A stretch of DNA of 12,979 nucleotides from Bacteroidales bacterium (lineage in GTDB: Bacteria; Bacteroidota; Bacteroidia; Bacteroidales; JALTDM01): positions 1 through 12,979 of the forward strand of contig JALTEO010000029.1 in assembly GCA_027073875.1 (NCBI GenBank), written 5' to 3'. Both the position numbers and the translations under genes were made by a program. The notes under the pieces are model-generated. The model worked only from the letters and a program-made list of their open reading frames with translations, was not told the origin of the DNA and did not search any database. Of the stretch, positions 7,391-12,979 are shown one piece after another (position 1 is the first letter of the stretch; each line of letters begins with the position of its first letter).

Positions 7391-7528
7391 GAGACCTTTG
7401 TAAAGCTTCTGATTTTGTCATTCTGAACGCAGAATCTTATTATCGAACCGCTAATAAACAGATTCCGAAACAAGTTCGGAATGACGGAAAACATATAATG
7501 ACAGCTTTTTTTGTTTTACAAAGGTCTT
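7391..7528. repeat. Palindromic MITE-like element, copy B (short form) before mqnD
   Basis: The ends are GAGACCTTTGTAAA (from 7391) and TTTACAAAGGTCT (7515-7527), an inverted repeat of about 13 exact bases. Inside are two simple hairpins: ATTCTG (7420-7425) / CAGAAT (7430-7435), and ATTCCGAA (7462-7469) / TTCGGAAT (7475-7482) with loop ACAAG. In addition GTCATTCTGAAC (7417-7428) can pair with GTTCGGAATGAC (7474-7485), so one long cruciform stem is an alternative fold. Copies A and C carry extra nested hairpins at both loops. Both ends use the T-for-C variant (TTTGTAAA), so the two ends match each other in this copy. It lies 15 bp from the mqnD start and has no coding capacity. Confidence 0.85.
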
Positions 7529-7540
7529 TTTTATTTCAAA

Positions 7541-7567
7541 CAAAAGTAATACAAAACCGTTATCAAA
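7541..7567 (-). promoter_or_regulatory. Candidate mqnD operon promoter upstream of the repeat
   Basis: On the minus strand TACTTTTG (complement of 7541-7548) matches the -7 box TAnnTTTG exactly. A TTTG (complement of 7564-7567) lies upstream, but the spacer is only 15 nt, shorter than usual. If used, transcripts would start near 7535 and the whole copy B palindrome would be in the 5' UTR of mqnD. No better match is seen between 7376 and 7670. Confidence 0.3.
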
Positions 7568-7600
7568 ATGAAATATTTTGATGATTGGTTTTGTTAATAC

Positions 7601-7661
7601 TCGAACAGCTAATAAACAATATTATTAACAAAGACTATTGAATAATTTGTTAGTAGTTCGG
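7601..7661. repeat. Imperfect inverted repeat; left arm duplicates part of copy B
   Basis: TCGAACAGCTAATAAACA at 7601-7618 matches 7443-7460 inside copy B at 17 of 18 positions. A partial reverse complement, TTTGTTAGTAGTTCGG, lies at 7646-7661, so the segment can fold on itself imperfectly. It lies between the mdh terminator and the candidate mqnD promoter. It may be a second, decayed repeat fragment or an operator. No protein is encoded. Confidence 0.5.
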
Positions 7662-7669
7662 TATAATAC

Positions 7670-7693
7670 AAAAAAGCCACCCCGAAAGGTGGC
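7670..7693 (-). terminator. Intrinsic terminator of mdh
   Basis: On the minus strand GCCACC / GGTGGC form a 6-bp G/C-rich stem (7688-7693 with 7676-7681), loop TTTCGG, followed at once by six T (complement of 7670-7675). It begins 30 bp after the mdh stop. This is a textbook rho-independent terminator, and it separates mdh from mqnD. Confidence 0.9.
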
Positions 7694-7722
7694 CTATAAA
7701 TTTCAAAAAAAGAAACTATTTT

Positions 7723-8658
7723 TTAAAATAATGCCATACTGTCAAGTACGCCCATTACTTCTTTTACAGCTCCGGCAGAATGGTCAAGAAAAGCTCTTTC
7801 TTCGCTGTTCAGTTCCACTTCAATAATTTCTTCGATACCGTTTTTACCTAATTTTACGGGAACACCGATATAAAGGTCTTTTAAGCCGTATTCACCATTG
7901 AGCATAGCACAACATGGGAAGATGCGTTTTTGGTCGCGTACGACGGATTCAACCATTTGAGCAGCAGCAGCACCGGGAGCATACCATGCAGAAGTACCAA
8001 GTAAATTAACAATTTCTCCACCACCTTTTTTGGTTCTTTCAATAATAGCATCTAATTTTTCTTTGTCAATCATTTGTGTTACGGGAATACCGGCAACAGT
8101 TGTATATCGTGGCAACGGAACCATTGTGTCTCCATGTCCACCCATCAATAATGCTTGAATATCTTTTGGATTTACATCCAGTTCCTCAGCTAAGAATGCA
8201 CGATAGCGGGCAGTATCCAATACTCCGGCTTGACCGAATACGCGGTTAGCAGGGAATTTTGATTCCAAATAGGCGGCATAAGACATTACATCCAGAGGAT
8301 TGGAAACAATGATAATGATAGTGTTAGGAGAATGTTTTACGACATTTTCGGTGACAGATTTTACAATACCTGCGTTTGTAGAAATAAGATCGTCACGGCT
8401 CATTCCCGGTTTCCGTGGTAAACCCGATGTAATAACTACGACATCAGAATCTTTTGTAGCAGAATAATCATTAGTAACACCTTTAACGCGTGAACCAAAA
8501 GGCCAAATAGGGGAAGTTTCCCACATATCAAGTGCTTTACCTTCTGCCAAATTTTCTTTAATGTCCAAAAGAACAATCTCATTGGCAACTTCTTTTTGTG
8601 CCAATACATTTGCACAGGTTGCACCTACATTGCCTGCACCAATAACGGATACTTTCAT
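7723..8658 (-). CDS. mdh: Malate dehydrogenase (LDH-like type)
   Basis: Mdh oxidises malate to oxaloacetate with NAD+ in the TCA cycle, or works in reverse in fermentative succinate formation. The 311-residue protein has the Rossmann motif VIGAGNVGATCA (5-16) with Asp32 after the second strand, indicating NAD preference. Active-site residues are Arg82 and Arg88 in GLPRKPGMSR (Arg82 is the malate-selecting residue; lactate dehydrogenases have Gln there), Asn120 in VSNPLDV, Asp148/Arg151 in VLDTARYR, and the proton-relay His175 in GGHGDTMVP. The C-terminal ELNSEERAFLDHSAGAVKEV is typical of the bacterial LDH-like form. No clear promoter or Shine-Dalgarno is seen; the leader is A/T-rich. A strong terminator follows. 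It may be read through from the upstream tRNA-Arg on the same strand. Confidence 0.97.
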   Translation of the reverse strand: MKVSVIGAGNVGATCANVLAQKEVANEIVLLDIKENLAEGKALDMWETSPIWPFGSRVKGVTNDYSATKDSDVVVITSGLPRKPGMSRDDLISTNAGIVKSVTENVVKHSPNTIIIIVSNPLDVMSYAAYLESKFPANRVFGQAGVLDTARYRAFLAEELDVNPKDIQALLMGGHGDTMVPLPRYTTVAGIPVTQMIDKEKLDAIIERTKKGGGEIVNLLGTSAWYAPGAAAAQMVESVVRDQKRIFPCCAMLNGEYGLKDLYIGVPVKLGKNGIEEIIEVELNSEERAFLDHSAGAVKEVMGVLDSMALF

Positions 8659-8974
8659 AATTGTATTTTTTTAGTTAAAAATTTTTTCTGCGTGTAAAAG
8701 TAAAACAAAAAATCCGAAAGGAAAATCTATTTCACAACATATCTGTATGATTTAAAACGAAATGGGAGGAAAAAAGAAAAATGATCCCGACAGGAATCGA
8801 ACCTGTATCAACGGTTCCGGAGACCGCCATTCTATCCATTGAACTACGGGACCAATATTTTTATGTTTTGCAAAATAAAGGGTTTCATCTTGATTAATGA
8901 AGATAAATAACAATTTTTTTTAATTTTTAGGACAATATGTGTTTTTAAATTTTTTATTACTTTTATGACAACTT
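8659..8974. other. Intergenic region between mdh and phosphatase gene (contains the tRNA)
   Basis: Apart from tRNA-Arg (8782-8853) I see no gene. The stretch is very A/T-rich. On the plus strand TACTTTTA at 8958-8965 is one base from the -7 consensus, but it is only 10 bp before the phosphatase ATG and has no TTTG box at the proper distance. No confident promoter can be named for either neighbour. Confidence 0.5.
8782..8853 (-). tRNA. tRNA-Arg (anticodon CCG)
   Basis: On the minus strand a full cloverleaf can be drawn. The acceptor stem is GGTCCCG / CGGGATC (one G-U pair) plus discriminator A. The D-arm is GTTC / GAAT around AATGGATA. The anticodon stem GCGGT / ACCGT holds loop CTCCGGA with anticodon CCG, reading CGG (Arg). 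A short variable loop TGAT is followed by the T-arm ACAGG-TTCGATT-CCTGT. The length is 72 nt and CCA is not encoded (TTT follows). It lies between mdh and the divergent phosphatase gene; T-rich DNA follows on its own strand. Confidence 0.95.
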
Positions 8975-11122
8975 ATGAAACGATTTATTCTCTTATATTT
9001 TTTCCTTTTTTTCAGTGTCACAACGATTTTTGCACAAACTAGTCACCATATCGACAGTTTAAAGCAATTCCTGAAAAGTCCATACGATACGGTTATTGTT
9101 CATAACTGCCTGATGTTAGAATTAGCATACCGGAATATTAATACCGATAGTTCTTTTTATTATGTCCGTAAAGCATTAGATATTGCCACCAAAAAACATC
9201 TGGATTATTATATGGATGGTATTTACAATTCACTGGCAAGCGACTATATGTTAACAGGAAATATAACAAAAGCGGAGGAATTTTATAGAAAATCACTGGC
9301 AATAGCCCAAGAAAATAATGATTCGGCAAGTATTGCACAAACATATAATAATCTGGGTATTTTGTACAAAAATTTTGGGAAATACAAGAAATCATTGGAT
9401 TTTCTTATGAAAGCGTTGGAAATTTCTGAAAACATAAAGAATTTAGATGGTGAAGGATTGTCGCTAAATAATATTGGTATTATTTATTATACGATAGGTG
9501 ACTATGATAGAGCACTTGAGTACTATAATAAAGCGTTGAAAATAAGAATAAAACAGAAAGCAACATCCAAAATAGGGTTGTTATATAATAACATTGGCAT
9601 CGTTTATTATTTTAAACATAAAACTGATAAATGTTTTATTTACTTCAATAAAGCATTGCAAATTTGGAAAGAAATTAATGATAAACGACAAACATCTCTT
9701 ACCCTCTCAAATTTAGGGGAACTGCATATGGAACTTGGTCATTTGAACAAAGCATTGCAATATATTCTTCAAGCAAATGAAATTAATGAAGAACTAAAAG
9801 ACAAGGCATCCATGATTTATACAAAAGGACTATTGGGTGATATTTATAAAAAAAGAAATCGTTATTTTGAGGCACAATCTTTTTATAAAGATGCTTTAAA
9901 AATTGCAGATGAACTTCATTCTGATCAAGACATAAGTGATCTTAACGGGAAGCTTTCGGAAACATCAGAATTGATGGGAAATATTCCGGAGGCATACCGG
10001 TATTATAAATTACAGACACAAATTCAAGATTCATTGTTAAATGCACAAAAACAAAAAGATATAGAAGAGCTTCAAACAAAATACGAAACCAAAAAGAAAG
10101 AGCAAGAAATAGAGTTATTAAATAATAAAAATAAGTTGTCGGCAGCAAAACAAAAAACACAACAAATTATCATTTTTTCGTTACTTGGTGGATTATTATT
10201 GGTGTTATTCTTGGTTTTTATTATTATTAGACGAAATATTGAACGGCGGAAAGCCAACGAATTGCTTGCCCGCAAAAATGATAAAATTGCACTTCAAAAA
10301 GAAGAACTGACAAGCAGTATTGCTTATGCACAACGAATTCAAACTGCTATGCTTCCGCAAAATCAAATTGTTGATGCGTCACTGTCAGATTATTTTATAT
10401 TTTTCAAACCCAAGGATGTAGTCAGCGGCGATTTCTTTTGGTGGACACATTTTGCGGACTATACCGTTATTGCTGTTGCCGACTGCACAGGACACGGTGT
10501 ACCCGGTGCTTTTATGAGTATTTTGGGCGTTTCATTTTTGCGGGAAATAGTTTCTAAAGAAGGTATTACTCATCCCGGAACAATTCTTAACCGGTTACGA
10601 ACAGAGATAATTACAGCCCTGCATCAAAAAGGTGTACAAGAAGAACAAAAAGACGGTATGGATATGTCGCTGGTTACAATTAACCATAAAACAAAAACCC
10701 TGCAATTTGCCGGAGCCAATAACCCGCTATATATAGTTAAAAGTGAAAAGTTAAAAGTGAAAAGTAAAAAAGAACAGCCAGTTAAAGAATTTGAACTTGA
10801 TGAACTTTCAACTTTTAAACTTTACGAACTCCGTCCTGACAAAATGCCAATTGCTATCTACTTCAAAATGAATCCATTTAATACGACTGAAGTTCAACTT
10901 GATGATTCAGACCAAATTTATTTATTCTCAGATGGTTACGCCGACCAATTTGGGGGAGAAAAAGGCAAAAAATTCAAATACCAACCATTTAAGCAATTAT
11001 TAATTGATAATTGTCAATTAACAATGGCGGAACAAAAAAAGATTTTGGAGAAAACATTCAACAAATGGAAAGGAGATTATGAACAAATTGATGATATTAC
11101 CGTAGTAGGAATTAAAATATAA
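8975..11122 (+). CDS. TPR-repeat, membrane-anchored SpoIIE-type (PP2C) serine phosphatase
   Basis: This 715-residue sensor-phosphatase has a signal peptide (MKRFILLYFFLFF...IFAQ, cleavage near 20-21). TPR repeats follow from about 80 to 350 with NNLGxxYxxxGxYxxAL-type units near 124, 164, 204 and 243, then a charged coiled coil (about 355-395), one membrane helix (about 397-420), a second short coiled coil and a SpoIIE/RsbU-like PP2C domain (about 445-715). The metal-site acids are all present: Asp486 in VSGDFFW, Asp503 in VADCTGHGVPGAF, Asp563 in GMDMSL, Asp653 in SDGYADQFGG, and Asp706-Asp707 in QIDDITVVGI. So the TPRs should be periplasmic and the phosphatase cytoplasmic. Such enzymes usually act on anti-sigma-factor antagonists in partner switching, but no partner is next door. 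Two 7-bp repeat arrays lie in frame in the domain; residues 588-620 form an extra charged loop. Confidence 0.93.
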   Translation: MKRFILLYFFLFFSVTTIFAQTSHHIDSLKQFLKSPYDTVIVHNCLMLELAYRNINTDSSFYYVRKALDIATKKHLDYYMDGIYNSLASDYMLTGNITKAEEFYRKSLAIAQENNDSASIAQTYNNLGILYKNFGKYKKSLDFLMKALEISENIKNLDGEGLSLNNIGIIYYTIGDYDRALEYYNKALKIRIKQKATSKIGLLYNNIGIVYYFKHKTDKCFIYFNKALQIWKEINDKRQTSLTLSNLGELHMELGHLNKALQYILQANEINEELKDKASMIYTKGLLGDIYKKRNRYFEAQSFYKDALKIADELHSDQDISDLNGKLSETSELMGNIPEAYRYYKLQTQIQDSLLNAQKQKDIEELQTKYETKKKEQEIELLNNKNKLSAAKQKTQQIIIFSLLGGLLLVLFLVFIIIRRNIERRKANELLARKNDKIALQKEELTSSIAYAQRIQTAMLPQNQIVDASLSDYFIFFKPKDVVSGDFFWWTHFADYTVIAVADCTGHGVPGAFMSILGVSFLREIVSKEGITHPGTILNRLRTEIITALHQKGVQEEQKDGMDMSLVTINHKTKTLQFAGANNPLYIVKSEKLKVKSKKEQPVKEFELDELSTFKLYELRPDKMPIAIYFKMNPFNTTEVQLDDSDQIYLFSDGYADQFGGEKGKKFKYQPFKQLLIDNCQLTMAEQKKILEKTFNKWKGDYEQIDDITVVGIKI
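10736..10829 (+). repeat. In-frame 7-bp tandem repeat array with inverted partner inside the phosphatase
   Basis: Five consecutive heptads are visible: GTTAAAA (10736), GTGAAAA (10743), GTTAAAA (10750), GTGAAAA (10757), GTAAAAA (10764). About 30 bp downstream, 10803-10829 reads as degenerate AACTTT-type units, roughly the reverse complement, so the mRNA could fold back. The block encodes VKSEKLKVKSKK (588-599) and on to LSTFKLYELR (611-620), between the conserved GANNPLYI and DKMPI segments of the PP2C domain, where related proteins as I recall them have only a short turn. Confidence 0.75.
10994..11026 (+). repeat. Second in-frame 7-bp repeat array in the phosphatase
   Basis: The units are CAATTAT (10994), TAATTGA (11001), TAATTGT (11008), CAATTAA (11015) and a partial CAATGG (11022), consensus YAATTRW. 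They encode QLLIDNCQLTM (674-684), between the conserved KKFKYQPFK and the AEQKKILEKTF helix. Unlike the first array this one seems not to add length to the domain, so it may have replaced or evolved over existing codons. Confidence 0.6.
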
Positions 11123-11125
11123 ATC

Positions 11126-11334
11126 GAGACCTTTGCAAAACTTCTGATTTTGTCATTCTGGATTTATTTCTCCCAGGGAGTCTCCCAAAGGGATTCCTTC
11201 GGAGCTTTGGACAGAATCTATAATCTACACATCATCGGTAGATTCCGAACTCCCGAAAACATTTCGAGGACAGGCAAGTTCGGAATGACGGCAAACATAG
11301 GATAACAGCTTTCTTTGGGTTTTGCAAAGGTCTC
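11126..11334. repeat. Palindromic MITE-like element, copy C (long form, complete)
   Basis: The inverted ends GAGACCTTTGCAAAAC (11126-11141) and GTTTTGCAAAGGTCTC (11319-11334) match exactly over 16 bp, and one further base on each side (C/G) also pairs. Inside, ATTCTG (11155-11160) / CAGAAT (11212-11217) and ATTCCGAA (11242-11249) / TTCGGAAT (11279-11286) are the same two hairpins as in copy B, but each loop is enlarged by extra palindromic sequence (for example CGAAA 11254-11258 / TTTCG 11262-11266). The element starts 3 bp after the phosphatase stop and lies between convergent genes, so it may serve as 3' structure for both. No target-site duplication is obvious. Confidence 0.9.
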
Positions 11335-11336
11335 GG

Positions 11337-11442
11337 AATTATCAATTATCTTGCAGGAATGTCTTTGGCACAAAATTATTACACTACAAACTATGAACTA
11401 CGGCACTATGCACTATTTAGAAAGGAATGCCCTTGGCATAAA
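11337..11442. repeat. Short tandem and dispersed repeats between convergent genes
   Basis: Right after copy C come AATTATC twice (11337-11350). Then five degenerate 7-8 bp units, ACTACAA, ACTATGA, ACTACGGC, ACTATGC, ACTATTT, run from 11383 to 11418. A 20-bp motif occurs twice in direct orientation: AGGAATGTCTTTGGCACAAA (11355-11374) and AGGAATGCCCTTGGCATAAA (11423-11442), 17 of 20 identical. The second contains the small palindrome ATGCC-CTT-GGCAT. No gene is present, and no clear intrinsic terminator for the ABC-F gene is seen. Confidence 0.65.
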
Positions 11443-11450
11443 TAAACGAG

Positions 11451-12979
11451 TTAAAGTTCCATATTTTCCAATTCCGTATGTAGTTTTTCCCAATTGGTCA
11501 TAAGTTTTTCCAACGCTATTTTGTTTTCTTGAAATGTGTTGAAAATTTCTTGATTTGTTGCGTTTTCGGGTTTAGCCATTGAATTGGTTATTTCTGCCAA
11601 TACCGTTTCTAACTGTTCTATTTCGGTTTCGGTTTTTTTGATTTTATTTTTCAGTTTTCTGATTTCCCGTTCTCGCTGTTTGCGTTGTTCAAAGTTCAGT
11701 TTATTGGTTGAAGGTTGTTGAGATGTATTGCCTCTCGTTACAGTTTTTTTCGCATTCAGTTCGTTTAGGTGTTCCATCTTTCGCGATTGCAGGAAGTCGT
11801 AAACATCGCCCACATACTCTTTAATGCCATGATTTCTGAATTCGTAGAGTTTTTCAGTCAGTCCGTGTAGAAAATCACGGTCGTGCGATACCAAGATAAA
11901 ACTTCCGTCATATTGCTGTAATGCCTGTTTCAGTATTTCTTTGGAGTGAATGTCTAAATGATTAGTCGGCTCGTCCAATACCAACAGATTGACAGGTTCT
12001 AACAGCAATTTAGCAATTGCCAGTCGTGAGCGTTCACCGCCGGAAAGCACTTTTACTTTTTTGTCAACATCGTCGCCGGGAAAAAGAAAAGCACCCAAAA
12101 TATCACGGATTTTTGTGCGGATGTCTCCTATGGCAATATCATCAAGAGTTTGGAAAACAGTCTTACTTTCGTCCAATATTTCGTCTTGATTCTGAGCAAA
12201 GTAACCAATTTTTACCTGATGTCCTATTTTTACTTCTCCGGTGTAATCAAGATTGCCAACCAGAATTCGTGATAGCGTTGTTTTACCTTCACCGTTTTTG
12301 CCGACAAAAGCCACTTTCTCTCCTTTCTCCAAGACAAAATCAATATTGTCTAATACAAGGTTGTCATCAAATTTTTTGGTCAAATTCTTTACCTCCAACA
12401 CTATTTTCCCCGAGTGTGGACAGGGAGGAAATTTAATATTGATATTTGAAATATCGGTTGCTTCTACCTCAATCCGTTCCAGCTTTTTCAACTGTTTAAT
12501 TTTGGACTGTACTTGCACCGCTTTGGTTGCTTTGTAACGAAACCGTTCTATAAAATCTTCCGTTTTCTCAATCATTTTTTGCTGATTAAGATAAGCCGCC
12601 ATCTGTTGTTTTCGTTGCTCTTGCCGTTGTTCCAAAAAACGGGAATAAGGTAATTTGTAATCATAAATTTTCCCGAGACTTATCTCAATGGTGCGATTAG
12701 TTATATTGTCTAAAAATGCCTTATCGTGCGATACCACTAACACTGCTCCCTGAAAATTCTTTAAATAATCTTCTAACCACTGAATTGATTCAATATCCAA
12801 ATGATTGGTAGGTTCATCTAAAAGCAACAAATTAGGTTTTTGCAAAAGGATTTTTGCCAATTCAATCCGCATTCGCCATCCACCGCTAAATTCGTTACAT
12901 TTCCGCTGAAAATCGTTGGGTAAAAACCCTAAACCTGTCAGGATTTTTTCTGTTTCCTCGTCTATATTGCCTCCACCAA
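11451..12979 (-). CDS. ABC-F family ATPase (5' end outside window)
   Basis: ABC-F proteins are soluble twin-ATPase factors that act at the ribosomal E-site to relieve stalling or give antibiotic protection; they are not transporters. The frame is open from the TAA at 11451-11453 to the right edge, about 508 visible residues. The ATG at 12872 is internal, because EFSGGWR directly precedes it as the first ABC signature. Visible in order: first signature SGGWRMRIELA, Walker B LLLLDEPTNHLD, switch VVSHDKAFL, the charged linker (RYKATKAVQVQSKIKQL), second Walker A VGKNGEGKTT, second signature LSGGERSRLA, Walker B LLVLDEPTNHLD, VSHDRDFL, and a C-terminal coiled coil rich in K/E ending ELENMEL. The first Walker A lies beyond the edge. 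It resembles the YheS/Uup branch, probably a housekeeping copy, but the subfamily cannot be fixed here. Confidence 0.95.
   Translation of the reverse strand, partial: GGGNIDEETEKILTGLGFLPNDFQRKCNEFSGGWRMRIELAKILLQKPNLLLLDEPTNHLDIESIQWLEDYLKNFQGAVLVVSHDKAFLDNITNRTIEISLGKIYDYKLPYSRFLEQRQEQRKQQMAAYLNQQKMIEKTEDFIERFRYKATKAVQVQSKIKQLKKLERIEVEATDISNINIKFPPCPHSGKIVLEVKNLTKKFDDNLVLDNIDFVLEKGEKVAFVGKNGEGKTTLSRILVGNLDYTGEVKIGHQVKIGYFAQNQDEILDESKTVFQTLDDIAIGDIRTKIRDILGAFLFPGDDVDKKVKVLSGGERSRLAIAKLLLEPVNLLVLDEPTNHLDIHSKEILKQALQQYDGSFILVSHDRDFLHGLTEKLYEFRNHGIKEYVGDVYDFLQSRKMEHLNELNAKKTVTRGNTSQQPSTNKLNFEQRKQREREIRKLKNKIKKTETEIEQLETVLAEITNSMAKPENATNQEIFNTFQENKIALEKLMTNWEKLHTELENMEL

Noticed and set aside
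8695..8702. TAAAAGTA (minus-strand TACTTTTA) as the mdh promoter
   Set aside because: It mismatches the -7 consensus at the final base and has no properly spaced -33 box, so I left the mdh promoter unassigned.
8958..8965. TACTTTTA as the phosphatase promoter -7 box
   Set aside because: It has one mismatch, lacks a TTTG box at the right distance, and would start transcription almost at the ATG.
1035..11334. The three palindromic repeats as a CRISPR array
   Set aside because: They are kilobases apart, unequal in length and end in inverted repeats; there are no regularly spaced spacers and no cas genes.
12870..12872. ATG at 12872 as the start of the ABC-F gene
   Set aside because: The frame continues to the window edge and the residues just before (EFSGGWR) complete the first ABC signature motif, so this Met is internal.

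Overview
The window looks like chromosomal DNA of an AT-rich member of the Bacteroidota, probably not Bacteroides itself. The evidence is a type IX secretion sorting domain (1-976), a GldD gliding/secretion lipoprotein, promoters matching the Bacteroidota pattern TTTG-N~20-TAnnTTTG, start codons with A/T-rich leaders and little Shine-Dalgarno, a tRNA gene without encoded CCA, and MqnD of the futalosine menaquinone route (Bacteroides uses the classical Men route). Nothing suggests a prophage, plasmid, CRISPR array or defence island.

Layout. (1) 2-976 (+): 3' end of a secreted protein with a T9SS C-terminal domain. (2) 1326-3008 (+): gldD followed 3 bp later by an OppB/DppB-type ABC permease, behind a likely promoter at about 1290. 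(3) 3107-3871 (+): tpiA with a near-ideal Bacteroidota promoter. (4) 3872-4558: 687 bp without a recognisable gene, holding several inverted repeats and a 265-bp element with terminal inverted repeats. (5) 7375 down to 4559 (-): a tightly coupled operon mqnD-hldD-apbE with 4-bp and 8-bp overlaps. (6) 8658-7723 (-): mdh with a clear intrinsic terminator. (7) 8853-8782 (-): tRNA-Arg(CCG). (8) 8975-11122 (+): a 715-residue TPR / transmembrane / SpoIIE-type PP2C phosphatase. (9) 12979-11451 (-): an ABC-F ATPase that runs off the right edge; it is convergent with the phosphatase.

The genes are mostly housekeeping: glycolysis (tpiA), TCA cycle (mdh), menaquinone (mqnD), LPS heptose (hldD), flavinylation of exported proteins (apbE), ribosome-associated ABC-F, T9SS/gliding (gldD plus a T9SS cargo) and a membrane-bound signalling phosphatase.

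The unusual content is repetitive DNA. Three copies of one palindromic, MITE-like element (1035-1200, 7391-7528, 11126-11334) share inverted ends GAGACCTTTGYAAA. Their modular hairpins differ between a short form and a long form with nested hairpins. A separate group of degenerate 7-bp tandem repeats clusters at 10736-11418; two of these arrays lie in frame inside the phosphatase domain, and one appears to have added a charged loop of roughly 20-25 residues. I see no obviously new multi-gene system. These repeats, and their placement against start and stop codons, are the most interesting signal.
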